This document shows positions 27,439-36,365 of a stretch of DNA of 64,000 nucleotides, piece by piece (the first letter of the stretch is position 1; the number at the start of each line of letters is the position of its first letter). The stretch is taken from contig NZ_BCAG01000006.1 in NCBI RefSeq assembly GCF_001293685.1, positions 558,001-622,000 on the forward strand, given 5' to 3'. The notes under the pieces were generated by a model. It saw only the letters and a program-made list of their open reading frames with translations, searched no databases and was not told the origin of the DNA. The DNA comes from Desulfatitalea tepidiphila. Its GTDB lineage: Bacteria > Desulfobacterota > Desulfobacteria > Desulfobacterales > Desulfosarcinaceae. Made by a program: the position numbers and the translations under genes.

Positions 27439-28101
27439 CTATTTGCGATCCCCCATGAGCACCTCGATCACGGTGTCATGGTTTTCAGGCAGGGTGATCA
27501 GCACCAGGCGGTCGCCGGCCAGTAACTGGGTGCCCCCCCGGGGGACGATCGGCCGATCGTCCCGAATGGCGACGGCAACCAGGGCATCGTCCGGCAGGAC
27601 GATGTCCTTCAAAAACTTTCCAGCCACCGGGGCATCGCGGTCGAGCACCATCTCCGTCACATTGACCCGGCCTTGGCCGACCGGCAGCAGAGTGATGATC
27701 TGCTCCAGAGATGCCCGCTCTTCGATCAACCGGCTGACGATCTGGGTGGTCGAAAAGGCGGAAACCCCCAACTTCTCGAAAATCGGCTCGTTGTCCGGAT
27801 CATTGGCCAGGGCGATGGCCCGGGGCACACCGAACTGCATGGCGGCCAACTGGCAAATCACCAGATTGTCTTGATCATAGGGGGTGATGGCGAACACCAC
27901 GTCGGCTTCCCTGGCACCGGCCTCCTTGAGGATCATGGCATCGCTGCCGTCACCGCAAATGACCAGCGCGGAAAGCTTCCGGGCCAATTGAACGCACTCC
28001 GCCGGGTTCCGGTTGATGACAACCACTTCATACCCCTTGGCCTTGAAATGACGGCATAGGAAATAGAGCGTCTTGCCGGCACCGACGATGAGAACCTTCA
28101 T
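27439..28101 (-). CDS. trkA: Trk system regulatory protein TrkA (RCK: TrkA-N plus TrkA-C)
   Basis: A 220-residue cytoplasmic RCK protein. Rossmann motif MKVLIVGAGKTLYFLCRHF at the N-terminus (GxGxxx type), a glutamate/aspartate after strand 2 (VINRNP), and a C-terminal TrkA-C domain (about residues 140-220). It gates TrkH in response to nucleotides. It overlaps the smaller TrkA-N gene by 4 bases and precedes trkH by 7 bases, one operon. Confidence 0.88.
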   Translation of the reverse strand: MKVLIVGAGKTLYFLCRHFKAKGYEVVVINRNPAECVQLARKLSALVICGDGSDAMILKEAGAREADVVFAITPYDQDNLVICQLAAMQFGVPRAIALANDPDNEPIFEKLGVSAFSTTQIVSRLIEERASLEQIITLLPVGQGRVNVTEMVLDRDAPVAGKFLKDIVLPDDALVAVAIRDDRPIVPRGGTQLLAGDRLVLITLPENHDTVIEVLMGDRK

Positions 28102-28538
28102 GGCAGCCCCTCTTCCGGTACTGCCCCACCGCCGGCCACGCTGCCGACCAACGCCGCGGCGACCAGTGCTGTCGGGCAGACGGTCTCAATGCCATGCTGT
28201 TTGTAAATCTGCTCCCGACGGGGATCGAAAACCCTGGCCAACACATGGGCGACGTGGAACAGTTTGCCGGCGATCTGGGCCACCATCAAGTTGACATTGT
28301 CCTCCCGCGCTGTGGCCAGCAAGACATCGGCCTCGTCCAGCTTGGCCTCCCGAAGCACCGCCAATTCGGTCGCATCCCCCACGACGCGAAAACCACTGAA
28401 ATCGGATGACAGATCGCCGAACGTCTCTTCGTTCGAGTCGATCACCACGACCGAATGCCCCGCGCGGCTCAGGTGGTTGGCCAGGTAGGACCCCAGGCGA
28501 CCACACCCGACGATCACGATATAAAGGCTCTCCTTCAT
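28098..28538 (-). CDS. TrkA-N domain protein (half TrkA)
   Basis: A 146-residue protein with only the NAD-binding TrkA-N domain: YIVIVGCGRLGSYLANHL with GxGxxG, and VVVIDSNEETF as the acidic end of strand 2. It lacks TrkA-C. Together with the next gene it recreates two RCK units, as in full-length E. coli TrkA which has two tandem halves. It is the first gene of this potassium operon. I place the start at ATG 28538; a TTG upstream is less likely. Confidence 0.85.
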   Translation of the reverse strand: MKESLYIVIVGCGRLGSYLANHLSRAGHSVVVIDSNEETFGDLSSDFSGFRVVGDATELAVLREAKLDEADVLLATAREDNVNLMVAQIAGKLFHVAHVLARVFDPRREQIYKQHGIETVCPTALVAAALVGSVAGGGAVPEEGLP

Positions 28539-28793
28539 GTCCACCACTGTCCTGCAAATGGTCAAAAAAACGTGCGACGAAAATAGGGGTGCAATATGGA
28601 AATGAATGATGAATATATCATATTTGAATTGGACCGGACCTTATTTCAAGGTCTTTTTTTTTCAGTGCCCTCCGACCCCGGATTCGGCCGGCAGCGAACA
28701 AACCCCAGGATCGTTCAGGCATTGACGCACGGCAAGCGTTTTGGCATAGTCTCCGCTCGGTAAAATCGAGCTCATTCCTGGAAAACGGAGACC

Positions 28794-29705
28794 ATGAAGA
28801 CCTTATCCATCCTGTTCGGACCCATGAAAGTCCCTTTCTTGCTGCTGACACCGGTCTGCGTGATCCTGGGCGCGGCGACCGCCTATTACACCCAAGGCGC
28901 TTTTCGCGTGGCGTGGTTCCTGATGGCCCTGGCCGGCGGACTCTTTGCCCATATCAGTGTCAACGCCCTCAACGAATACGAGGATTTCAAGTCCGGCCTC
29001 GACTTGCAAACCACCCGCACCCCCTTTTCGGGAGGCAGCGGGACCCTGCCGGCAAACCCTGGCAAAGCCGGGTGGGCGGCAGCCACGGGCTTTATCACGC
29101 TGGCCCTGACCGTCGCGGTCGGAATCTACTTTCTCCTGGCGAGGGGGACCGGATTGCTCTTGGTCGGTATTCCCGGGGTGCTGGCCGTCTATCTTTACAC
29201 CCGTTGGCTGACGCGCGACCCGCTATTGTGCCTGCTGGCCCCGGGAATCGGGTTCGGCCCGTGCATGGTCATGGGCGTCGATTTTGTTCTGACAGGCACC
29301 TACGGCAGGGTAGCCCTGGCCGCGTCCCTGGCCCCATTCTTCCTGGTGAGCAACCTGCTGGTGATCAACCAGTTCCCGGACCTTGAACCGGATGCGGCCG
29401 TTGGGCGACGCCATCTGATGATCGTACACGGGAAACGCGCCGGCGTCATCGTTTACGGGGCGTTTCTTGCTGGTGCCTACCTGTCGGTGGTCGTGGCCTG
29501 GCTGGCAGGGCTCTTTCCGGCGGCGGCGCTCATCTGCCTGGCCACCATTCCCCTTGCGTTGAACACCTATGCCGGCGTGTCCAGGAACAGCCATGCAGGA
29601 ATAGAGGCCCTTTTGCCCTATATGACCCGAAATGTGATCATCACCCTCGTCACACCGACGCTTCTGGCCCTGGGAATCTTTTCCGACCGGCTTCTGGCAG
29701 GGTGA
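28794..29705 (+). CDS. UbiA family prenyltransferase (MenA-like)
   Basis: A 303-residue membrane prenyltransferase with about eight hydrophobic segments. The two Asp-rich motifs for Mg-diphosphate are NALNEYEDFKSGLD (about residue 61) and NQFPDLEPDAAVGRR (about 190). The arrangement is close to 1,4-dihydroxy-2-naphthoate octaprenyltransferase (MenA), which attaches the prenyl chain of menaquinone, the usual quinone of sulfate reducers. Other UbiA members are possible. It is a single-gene unit, divergent from the TrkA-N gene. Confidence 0.82.
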   Translation: MKTLSILFGPMKVPFLLLTPVCVILGAATAYYTQGAFRVAWFLMALAGGLFAHISVNALNEYEDFKSGLDLQTTRTPFSGGSGTLPANPGKAGWAAATGFITLALTVAVGIYFLLARGTGLLLVGIPGVLAVYLYTRWLTRDPLLCLLAPGIGFGPCMVMGVDFVLTGTYGRVALAASLAPFFLVSNLLVINQFPDLEPDAAVGRRHLMIVHGKRAGVIVYGAFLAGAYLSVVVAWLAGLFPAAALICLATIPLALNTYAGVSRNSHAGIEALLPYMTRNVIITLVTPTLLALGIFSDRLLAG

Positions 29706-29780
29706 CCTTGGTGCAACCGCCGCCAGGGCAGATCGATCCCTGGCCTCGGGCGATCATCGGGCCTTGCGCTTATCGGCGAA

Positions 29781-29807
29781 AAATGACACAGTCTGAATCT
29801 GTCATTT
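29781..29807. repeat. Inverted repeat, operator or terminator
   Basis: AAATGACA...TGTCATTT, 8-base arms with an 11-base interior that pairs two more bases. It lies 75 bases after the UbiA stop and about 45 bases before the ribbon-helix-helix gene, whose protein type often binds such palindromes. Confidence 0.4.
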
Positions 29808-29851
29808 CCGTGAGCCACACGGGCTAACCCTGCAATGGAAAGGGACCCACT

Positions 29852-30028
29852 TTGACCGATAAATCTGATCCAATCAAGTGTTCAGACGATACTGAGCAAA
29901 TCGTCATCAATCTCCCCTGTCGGCTGGTCGAACGGGTGAAACGATATGGGGATGAACATGGCAACACCATCACCGGTGTGGTCATAGAAGCGCTGGATGC
30001 TTTGTTGGGAGGACGAACGGTCAAATAA
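29852..30028 (+). CDS. Small ribbon-helix-helix (CopG/Arc-type) DNA-binding protein
   Basis: A 58-residue protein starting with TTG 29852, with GGAAAGGGA upstream. The core QIVINLPCRLVERVKRYGDE followed by ITGVVIEALDALL fits a ribbon-helix-helix fold: one N-terminal beta strand (QIVINLP) and two helices separated by a turn. Such proteins are dimeric repressors, frequently autoregulatory or antitoxins. No toxin gene follows. The palindrome at 29781-29807 is a possible operator. Confidence 0.7.
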   Translation: MTDKSDPIKCSDDTEQIVINLPCRLVERVKRYGDEHGNTITGVVIEALDALLGGRTVK

Positions 30029-30111
30029 CCGCATTTCCCGAATCAACACCGGCACCCATGATACTTTCAGACGATTCCCATGGGCCGTATGGAAAGTGAA
30101 TTTATTTTATC

Positions 30112-30465
30112 ATGTCAACCGTTAACGACAAATTCAACAAAGATCGCCCGGATCGGCGTAAAAATCCTCGCATTGCATTTCATGTTCCAGTCAGCGTGAT
30201 GGGCATGAACCAAACGGCAAAGGTCGTCGATTTCAGTCTCAACGGTTTTTTCATTCAAATGGATGCTGCCGGACAGGTTCAAGAGGGACAGCAGATCCGT
30301 CTCGCATTGAGATTTCCCCATGAAAAAGCGAGCACGATCCTCAAGGCAAAGGTTGTTCGAACCGAGAAGAATGGGTTCGGGTGCCAATTCCTCGATTTGA
30401 ATCCATCGCTCATGGATCTGTTGGAAAAGAACTTCGATATCTTCAGCGCAACACTTCCAATCTGA
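30112..30465 (+). CDS. PilZ domain protein, c-di-GMP effector type
   Basis: A 117-residue protein that is nearly only a PilZ domain. Both c-di-GMP motifs are present: RRKNPR (RxxxR) at about residues 15-20 and DFSLNGFFI ([D/N]xSxxG) at about 40-48. It probably binds c-di-GMP and acts on a partner, such as motility or polysaccharide proteins. Neighbours give no clue. Confidence 0.85.
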   Translation: MSTVNDKFNKDRPDRRKNPRIAFHVPVSVMGMNQTAKVVDFSLNGFFIQMDAAGQVQEGQQIRLALRFPHEKASTILKAKVVRTEKNGFGCQFLDLNPSLMDLLEKNFDIFSATLPI

Positions 30466-30538
30466 TGAAATCCAAATCCATGCGCCTGGCAGGGAAACGA
30501 GCCGCCAGCCGATCATGGCCGCTGTACTGAACCGAATC

Positions 30539-31195
30539 TTATTTCAAGGCCTTGATTTTTCGAATATCCTCGGATTTTCCCAGAATGATGAGGATGTCGC
30601 TGTCTTTGATGACGAAAGACGCCGGCGGCACCAATACGAAATTTTCCGGCACGAGCTCTTTGATGGCAATGATATGGACATTGTATTTGGCCCTCAAATT
30701 CAGCTCCTTTAGATTCTTCCCGATAAAATCCCGGGGCGGGCCGGCCTGAATCAGATCGTAATCCTCTGACAAGGGAATGAAATCCAGGATATTGGGCCTC
30801 GACAGACCTCTGGAGATGCGTATGGCCATATCCCGTTCCGGATGGATGATTTGGGTCGCGCCCACACGCTTCAAAATTTTCTCATGATCTTCGTCCAATG
30901 CCTTTGCCAGGATATTCTTCACCCCGATTTCGTGCAAATAGAGGCAGATCAGGATGCTGATGCTGATTTTGGTGCCCGTGGACACGATCACGCCGTCCAT
31001 GTGTTCCAACCCAAGGGACTTGAGTGCCTCCTTGTCCGTCGCATCGATCAATACCGCCTCCGTGCAATAGGCATCGATGGCCTGCACCCGGCCTTTGTCG
31101 GTGTCGATGGCCAACACCTCGTTATTGTCTTCATACAAGGCCTTGGCCGCATGGAATCCAAAATTGCCCAATCCGATCACCGCAAATCGCTTCAT
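30539..31195 (-). CDS. ktrA: KtrA-type potassium channel regulator (RCK)
   Basis: A 218-residue RCK protein: MKRFAVIGLGNFGFHAAKAL (GxGxxG), AIDTDKGRVQAI, and a C-terminal RCK_C domain (from about 140). It is the typical cytoplasmic gating ring of KtrB. It lies 13 bases downstream of the KtrB-like gene in the same operon. It is independent of the TrkA proteins at 27-28.5 kb. Confidence 0.88.
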   Translation of the reverse strand: MKRFAVIGLGNFGFHAAKALYEDNNEVLAIDTDKGRVQAIDAYCTEAVLIDATDKEALKSLGLEHMDGVIVSTGTKISISILICLYLHEIGVKNILAKALDEDHEKILKRVGATQIIHPERDMAIRISRGLSRPNILDFIPLSEDYDLIQAGPPRDFIGKNLKELNLRAKYNVHIIAIKELVPENFVLVPPASFVIKDSDILIILGKSEDIRKIKALK

Positions 31196-31208
31196 ACGCG
31201 TGCTCCTT

Positions 31209-32579
31209 TTACCCGATCATCAGATTCTCTTCGGCGTGTTCGATGCCATTGACCGAACCGGTGCCCACGAGAATGTAGGAGAAGGTGAGCACGCCGACGC
31301 GTCCGACGATCATCATCACGATGATCCAGCATTTTCCCCACGTGTTGAGCGTCGGGGTCACACCCATGGACAACCCCACGGTGCCGAAGGCCGAGACTGT
31401 CTCGAAGAGAAACTTGAGGAAATCCCCCTGTCCATCATTGAGTGAAGACGGATCCACGGTGTTGCCGACGAGGATCATGAACAGAACGAAACCAATGATG
31501 CCGGTGGACATCAGGACCAGCGATACACTGCGGGTCACGGTCTCGCGGGGGATGCTTTTCTTGAAAAGGTTGACCCGCCGCTGTCGCCGCAAGCGGCTCA
31601 CGGTAAAAACAGCCAGCAACGCCAGGGTGGTGGTCTTGACGCCGCCGCCGCAGGAACCGGGGGATGCACCGAAAAACATGAGAAAAATCATCATGGCCAG
31701 GGTAGCGCTTTTCAGGGAAGCGATGTCAACGGTATTGAAGCCTGCAGTTCGGCAAGTGATCGACTGAAAAAGCGGCGTCAGGATGCGATGCCCAACGGAT
31801 GCACCTTCGTTTGGGCTGAATTGCTCCAAAAAGGCGATCATCAGGGCGCCGGCGACGATCAGCGACAAGGTGGTCAACAACACCGTCTTGGTTTGAATCG
31901 AGAGCCGGCATCGCTGCCGTTTGCGCATTTTGAACCAGCACTGAAGATCGTAAAGCACCGGAAAACCGATTCCGCCGACGACGATCAGCCCGCACAGGGC
32001 TGCATTGAGAAGCATGTCGCCGCTATATCGCATCATGCTGTCGGAAAACAACGCGAAACCGGCGTTGCAGAATGCCGAGATGGAATGAAACATGCCCGTG
32101 TAAGCGGCTTGCAAGAGCGGCATCTCCCGGTTCCAGTGAAGGGTCAGGATCATGCCGCCGATGATTTCCACGCCGGCCGTCAGCAGGATGATGCTCTTGA
32201 TCATCTGGAATATATCGGCCCGGGGGGTGTGCGAAAACAGATCCTGCATGGCCATCCGATGGCGAATGGAGATGCTTCGGCCGATCCATTGGAAAAGCAT
32301 CACGGAGATGGTCATCACTCCCAATCCACCGATTTGAATCAGCACCAAGATGACACATTGGCCGAAAACAGAGAAAAAGCCGCCGGTGTCAACGACTACA
32401 AGACCGGTCACGCAAACGGCGGAGGTGGCCGTAAAAAGGGCATCGATCCACGAGATATGACCGGTGTTCGTCGAAAACGACAGTTTCAGCAGAAGCGCCC
32501 CGATCCATATCACCAGCAAAAAACTGCCCAGGACCAACGTTGCCGGATGCATTTTGAGAACTCGACCGCGAACCGTCAT
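31209..32579 (-). CDS. ktrB: KtrB/TrkH-type potassium uptake protein
   Basis: A 456-residue K+ transporter subunit with pore loops ATSAVCVTGLVVV, SISAFCNAGFALFS, SITCRTAGFNTVD and TVSAFGTVGLSMGV. All have the filter Gly. It is shorter than TrkH, like KtrB, and adjacent to ktrA. Start at ATG 32579 (MTVRGR). It supplies K+ (often Na+-coupled in KtrAB). The presence of two different systems suggests adaptation to changing osmolarity; this is inference. Confidence 0.88.
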   Translation of the reverse strand: MTVRGRVLKMHPATLVLGSFLLVIWIGALLLKLSFSTNTGHISWIDALFTATSAVCVTGLVVVDTGGFFSVFGQCVILVLIQIGGLGVMTISVMLFQWIGRSISIRHRMAMQDLFSHTPRADIFQMIKSIILLTAGVEIIGGMILTLHWNREMPLLQAAYTGMFHSISAFCNAGFALFSDSMMRYSGDMLLNAALCGLIVVGGIGFPVLYDLQCWFKMRKRQRCRLSIQTKTVLLTTLSLIVAGALMIAFLEQFSPNEGASVGHRILTPLFQSITCRTAGFNTVDIASLKSATLAMMIFLMFFGASPGSCGGGVKTTTLALLAVFTVSRLRRQRRVNLFKKSIPRETVTRSVSLVLMSTGIIGFVLFMILVGNTVDPSSLNDGQGDFLKFLFETVSAFGTVGLSMGVTPTLNTWGKCWIIVMMIVGRVGVLTFSYILVGTGSVNGIEHAEENLMIG

Positions 32580-32771
32580 AACCCTACCCTCGGATGGTGG
32601 ATCATGCGCCATCGCTTCGGCGCAGTGTTGCACACGGCCTTAGCAATATGGATGCCTCTGATTTTAAAGGTTTAATATAACAATGAAATTTCTTTAAGGT
32701 GGGACTTGTAATGCGCCGATGGCGCGAAAAACATTGAATTCTGCAAGAAATCGACCTTGCAACATGCAAGG

Positions 32772-34097
32772 TCAATCCAACTGGTATTTTTTACGCTTGC
32801 GCCATAAGGTGGCCGGGTCGATTCCCAGGACTCTGGCCGCTTCATCGAGTGAACGGGCATGGGAGATCACCTGTTGGATGTGGACCCGCTCGATTTCCGC
32901 CAAACTCTTGAAAACGGTTTCGCTGGAAGCGGAAGGGTTGAAGTTTGCAATGTGAGGCGGCAGATCGCCGATGTTGAGCTCTGCCGTCGTGGCCATGATG
33001 ACGGTCCGCTCGATGGTGTTGATCAATTCCCGGACATTGCCCGGCCAGGTATAGTTTTGCAACCGAACCATCGCCTCTTCTGAAAAGCGTTGGACCGCTT
33101 TTCCGTTCAAACGCGCGGATTGCTTCAAATAATGCTCGGCCAAAAGCGTGACATCCTCGGGTCTTTCCCGTAAAGGGGGCAAAAAAAGCTCGAGCACATT
33201 CAATCTGAAATAGAGGTCTTCTCTGAAAACCCCGTCACGGACCATCTCCTCCAGGTCCTTGTTGGTGGCGGCAATGATACGCACATCCACGGTGTGCGGC
33301 TTGGGGTCGCCGACACGTTCGAACTCCCGGTGCTGAATGAATCGAAGCAGCTTGCCCTGCACCGCCAGCGGGATTTCAGACACTTCATCGAGGAACACGG
33401 TGCCGCCTTCGGCCAGCTTGAGCTTGCCCTCCTTGTCCCGAAGCGCACCGGTAAATGCCCCTTTGACATGCCCGAACAGGTCGCTTTCCAACAGGCTCTC
33501 CTGAAGTGCAGCGCAATCGACGGTCACCAAAGGTCGGCCGGTTCTCGGGCTCCAGTCATGAATCAAACGCGCCAGCAACCCCTTGCCGGTCCCACTCTCG
33601 CCGCTGATTAAGACGATCGCTTCGGAATCTGACGCCTGCCGTGCGGTTTGCAGAATCTTTCGCATGCGCTGATTCCGGGTCAAAATGCCGCCTTCGGAAA
33701 AAATCCCCTTGAGCGTCGCGATCTCCACTTCCATGCGATGAAATCGTTTCAGCCGCTCCAGCACCAGATCGAGCTGGCCGGGAACAAAGGGTTTGGGCAG
33801 GTAATCGAAGGCCCCCATTTTCACGGCACTGACCGCTGTATCGATGGTGGCGTAGGCTGTGATCATCAACACCTGGGTCTTGATGCCGCTGGCCATGATC
33901 TCTTTGAGCACATCGAGGCCATTGCGGTCCGGCAGCTTCATGTCGAGCAAGACCAATTCCGGCGATGTGCTGCGCAACTGCCGCAGGCCCTCTTCGCCGG
34001 AGGTCGCCTTGACCACGTCGAAGCCCTTGTCTTCGAGATACAATTCCAGTGTGGTCAATATGTTGACATCATCATCAATGATCAGCGCTTTGGTCAC
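32772..34097 (-). CDS. Sigma-54-dependent response regulator, NtrC family
   Basis: A 441-residue regulator. REC domain with Asp52 ([13 protein letters not shown]) and acidic triad DDD; AAA+ with [20 protein letters not shown] and the [19 protein letters not shown] stretch; Fis HTH ([20 protein letters not shown]). I start at GTG 34097 because GGAGGG is 6 bases upstream; ATG 34115 is an alternative. It overlaps the kinase gene by 23 bases. Targets may include the neighbouring ktr operon, which lies downstream on the same strand. Confidence 0.9.
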   Translation of the reverse strand: MTKALIIDDDVNILTTLELYLEDKGFDVVKATSGEEGLRQLRSTSPELVLLDMKLPDRNGLDVLKEIMASGIKTQVLMITAYATIDTAVSAVKMGAFDYLPKPFVPGQLDLVLERLKRFHRMEVEIATLKGIFSEGGILTRNQRMRKILQTARQASDSEAIVLISGESGTGKGLLARLIHDWSPRTGRPLVTVDCAALQESLLESDLFGHVKGAFTGALRDKEGKLKLAEGGTVFLDEVSEIPLAVQGKLLRFIQHREFERVGDPKPHTVDVRIIAATNKDLEEMVRDGVFREDLYFRLNVLELFLPPLRERPEDVTLLAEHYLKQSARLNGKAVQRFSEEAMVRLQNYTWPGNVRELINTIERTVIMATTAELNIGDLPPHIANFNPSASSETVFKSLAEIERVHIQQVISHARSLDEAARVLGIDPATLWRKRKKYQLD

Positions 34098-35607
34098 GCC
34101 TGCCCTCCATTTCATCGGGGATCCAGAAGGTAAAGCAGGTGCCGGCACCCACCGTGCTTTCCACATCGATGTCGCCGCCGTGTTGCTCGATGATATCCTT
34201 GACGATGGCCAGGCCGAGGCCGATCGTACCCGCTTTGCCGCGTTCTGAAAACTGGGTGAAGCGGTCGAAGATATGCGGCAGGAATTGCGGGTTGATGCCG
34301 CTGCCGGTATCGATGCATTGAAAATAGAAACGGGTTCCCTGCCGGTACGCTTTGATGACGACCCGACCGCCCCGGTCTGTGTACCGCAACGCATTTCCCA
34401 CCAGATTGGTAATGACCCAGGGGAAACGAAAAGAGTCGATGGTCACCGGCGGCAGGCCGGCAGGAATGTCGATATCGATCACAACCCCCCTGTTTTCCGC
34501 TTGTTTGATCAACGGCGCGGTGCATTCCTGAATCACCGCGGCCATGTCCAATGTCTCCTTGGGACGCGGCGGCGACATGGCTTCGAGTCGGGACAAGTCC
34601 ACCAGTTCATTGATCAGGGCCGTCAGCCGGGCACAATCGTCATGGGCAGTGGCAATGAGCCTGGCCCGCTTTTCGGCGGCAAGATGGTCGCCCCTGCTCT
34701 GGAGCATCCCGATCCCCATGGCCAGGGAGGTCATGGGGGTTTTGAGCTGGTGGGAAATGTCGGCGATGAATCGCCCCTTGGCCTCCTCGCTTCTGCGCAC
34801 TTTCTCTCTTTCGGTGGCGATGATCTCATCCCGGTGCTGATCGTACTGTTTCAGGCGATTGAACAGGCGGTTGAACGTATCGGTCAAGTACCCGATTTCA
34901 TCGTCGGTTCGGGATTGGACCACAGGATAGGGTCCGCTGCCCTCCTGGATGCTCAGCAGTTGGCCGGCAAGCGTCATGATGGGCCTGGCAATGCGATACG
35001 AAAAGAAGTAGCTCAACACCAGGATGGCGACGATGATGACCCCGAAAAGAATCGCCGTATTCCGTTGCGCCTGGCTCGCCAGCATACGGGTCTCCTGCTC
35101 TGCCCGCTCCATGGCGTTTTCGTTGATGGCCACCAGATCGTCGAGGAGAAAGACCATCTGCGCGGTGAGCGCCAGAAAATCGGTGAAGCGATCGTCGGGC
35201 CATGGCGCATCCAGTCGGCTTTGTTCGAGAGAATCGACCAGCGGTTCGTACCGGGCGTAACTCTCCAGCAGACGATCGATCAATTCACGCTCACCCGGCT
35301 CGGTGACGTTCTCTTGGCAAACGTTCAGATTGTCGCCCAATGTCATCAGCGTTTCCTGAGACACTACGATGGCCTTTTGACGCCGGGAAATATGAACCAG
35401 CAACGGATGACGAATCTCTTCGAGTGCTTTCCGGGCTTCCTGGGCGGCCCGGATGCTCTTGTAGTTTTTGGAAAGGATCTTCTCGGCGCTTTCGCCCAGC
35501 GAATTCAAATATTGGTTGTTGATCAGCACAGCCCCGAACAAGGCCAGCGTAGGCACCAGGCAGACCAGAAAGATCTTGAATCGTATAGGATAGCGGATGG
35601 CATTCAT
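34075..35607 (-). CDS. Sensor histidine kinase (HAMP, HisKA, HATPase)
   Basis: A 510-residue membrane kinase. TM1 about residues 12-30, a helical periplasmic sensor domain of about 150 residues (four-helix bundle type), TM2 about 185-203, HAMP 205-256, phospho-His286 (ISHQLKTPMTS), HATPase motifs NLVGNALRY, DTGSGINP and TIGLGLAI. It pairs with the NtrC-type regulator whose gene overlaps its 3' end. The signal is unknown. Confidence 0.9.
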   Translation of the reverse strand: MNAIRYPIRFKIFLVCLVPTLALFGAVLINNQYLNSLGESAEKILSKNYKSIRAAQEARKALEEIRHPLLVHISRRQKAIVVSQETLMTLGDNLNVCQENVTEPGERELIDRLLESYARYEPLVDSLEQSRLDAPWPDDRFTDFLALTAQMVFLLDDLVAINENAMERAEQETRMLASQAQRNTAILFGVIIVAILVLSYFFSYRIARPIMTLAGQLLSIQEGSGPYPVVQSRTDDEIGYLTDTFNRLFNRLKQYDQHRDEIIATEREKVRRSEEAKGRFIADISHQLKTPMTSLAMGIGMLQSRGDHLAAEKRARLIATAHDDCARLTALINELVDLSRLEAMSPPRPKETLDMAAVIQECTAPLIKQAENRGVVIDIDIPAGLPPVTIDSFRFPWVITNLVGNALRYTDRGGRVVIKAYRQGTRFYFQCIDTGSGINPQFLPHIFDRFTQFSERGKAGTIGLGLAIVKDIIEQHGGDIDVESTVGAGTCFTFWIPDEMEGRRDQSADH

Positions 35608-35716
35608 CGGCGTTGTATGGGCCGCATGGCATTTGGCCTCTTGATACGGTTGACGTTAACTCTTTTATGGGGTTTGCAGACACAAATCAATACATCGTCA
35701 GTAAAATGACCACCCA

Positions 35717-35749
35717 TAAAAAAGGCAGAGCCTCAATCGAGGCCCTGCC
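35717..35749 (-). terminator. Strong rho-independent terminator (minus strand)
   Basis: GGCAGAGCCTC pairs with GAGGCCCTGCC (10 of 11 bp, one A-C mismatch) around loop AATC. On the minus strand the hairpin runs directly into TTTTTT at 35722-35717. It ends the small-gene operon that comes from 37-36 kb and insulates the sensor kinase gene. Confidence 0.85.
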
Positions 35750-35824
35750 CTATATCAACCGCCCTATCGGCGGAGTGGATTTATTTGCCTGTTGGATGAA
35801 GCTCTGCCATTGTCATGTTGGCGG

Positions 35825-35917
35825 TTACAGCTTGCAAGCTGCCATCGCCGTTCGGCCGTTGATGCATCGATTGACGAAGTAGCCTAGTACCATCAGCGTC
35901 AGCATGATTCCGATCAT
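35825..35917 (-). CDS. 30-aa single-helix membrane peptide
   Basis: ATG with GGAAGGTG about 5 bases upstream, stop TAA. The peptide MIGIMLTLMVLGYFVNRCIN and a short basic tail would form one membrane helix. It resembles the second helix of the tiny membrane protein at 39874 (IMLPLGIGVGYVVYW). No family is recognised. It lies 18 bases after a 44-codon gene in the same direction and before the strong terminator. Confidence 0.6.
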   Translation of the reverse strand: MIGIMLTLMVLGYFVNRCINGRTAMAACKL

Positions 35918-35935
35918 AAGGCACCTTCCTTTGGT

Positions 35936-36070
35936 TTATCCCTGAACATCGATTCCCAGGTCACAGCCCAGATGCTCATCGGGATTATCGCAGTTGAAAT
36001 TGGCTTCACGTGTATCCACGTGTCCTTCATTCCTGTCGTCGAAGTAGTCTTGGGTTCTATTTTCGGCCAT
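35936..36070 (-). CDS. 44-aa acidic protein with two cysteines
   Basis: ATG 36070 is preceded by an excellent Shine-Dalgarno (GAGGTGA, 5 bases away). The peptide begins MAENRTQDYFDDRNEG and ends with NPDEHLGCDLGIDVQG. It is strongly acidic, hydrophilic and has two Cys (FNCD and LGCD). I recognise no family. Its good ribosome site and position in a row of minus-strand small genes make it likely to be real. Confidence 0.65.
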   Translation of the reverse strand: MAENRTQDYFDDRNEGHVDTREANFNCDNPDEHLGCDLGIDVQG

Positions 36071-36198
36071 GATGTCACCTCTCTGGTTGATTGTTTATGG
36101 GTTATGGGTTTGGTGCTTTCGTTTTGTTTGACCATAAGATGCGGCCTGGTGAGAAATTGGCAATGCGGACCGTTTGGCCGTATATTGGCAGGCCAAAC

Positions 36199-36330
36199 CT
36201 ACCATTGTGACCGTCTATAGTCGGATTTGGAGGTCGCCAGCCGCCTTCGAGGAACGTAAATCTCCGCTACCGCCAGAATGGCGAAAACACCGAGAAAGGC
36301 GCCGAAGCGAATGATGGTTTCAATTACCAT
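36199..36330 (-). pseudogene. Sterol desaturase/fatty acid hydroxylase N-terminal fragment
   Basis: A 43-codon frame ending in TAG. The peptide (MVIETIIRFGAFLGVFAILA, then VPRRRLATSKSDY) closely matches how sterol desaturase-family membrane proteins begin: a hydrophobic helix, then PRR and TSK before the next helix. The full-length enzymes have about 270-300 residues, and the His-cluster part is missing. After the TAG no frame continues the homology. It is probably a decayed remnant; a functional short peptide cannot be excluded. Confidence 0.5.
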
Positions 36331-36365
36331 TTCGAATCGATCCACCCAAGCAACAGATCGTAGGG

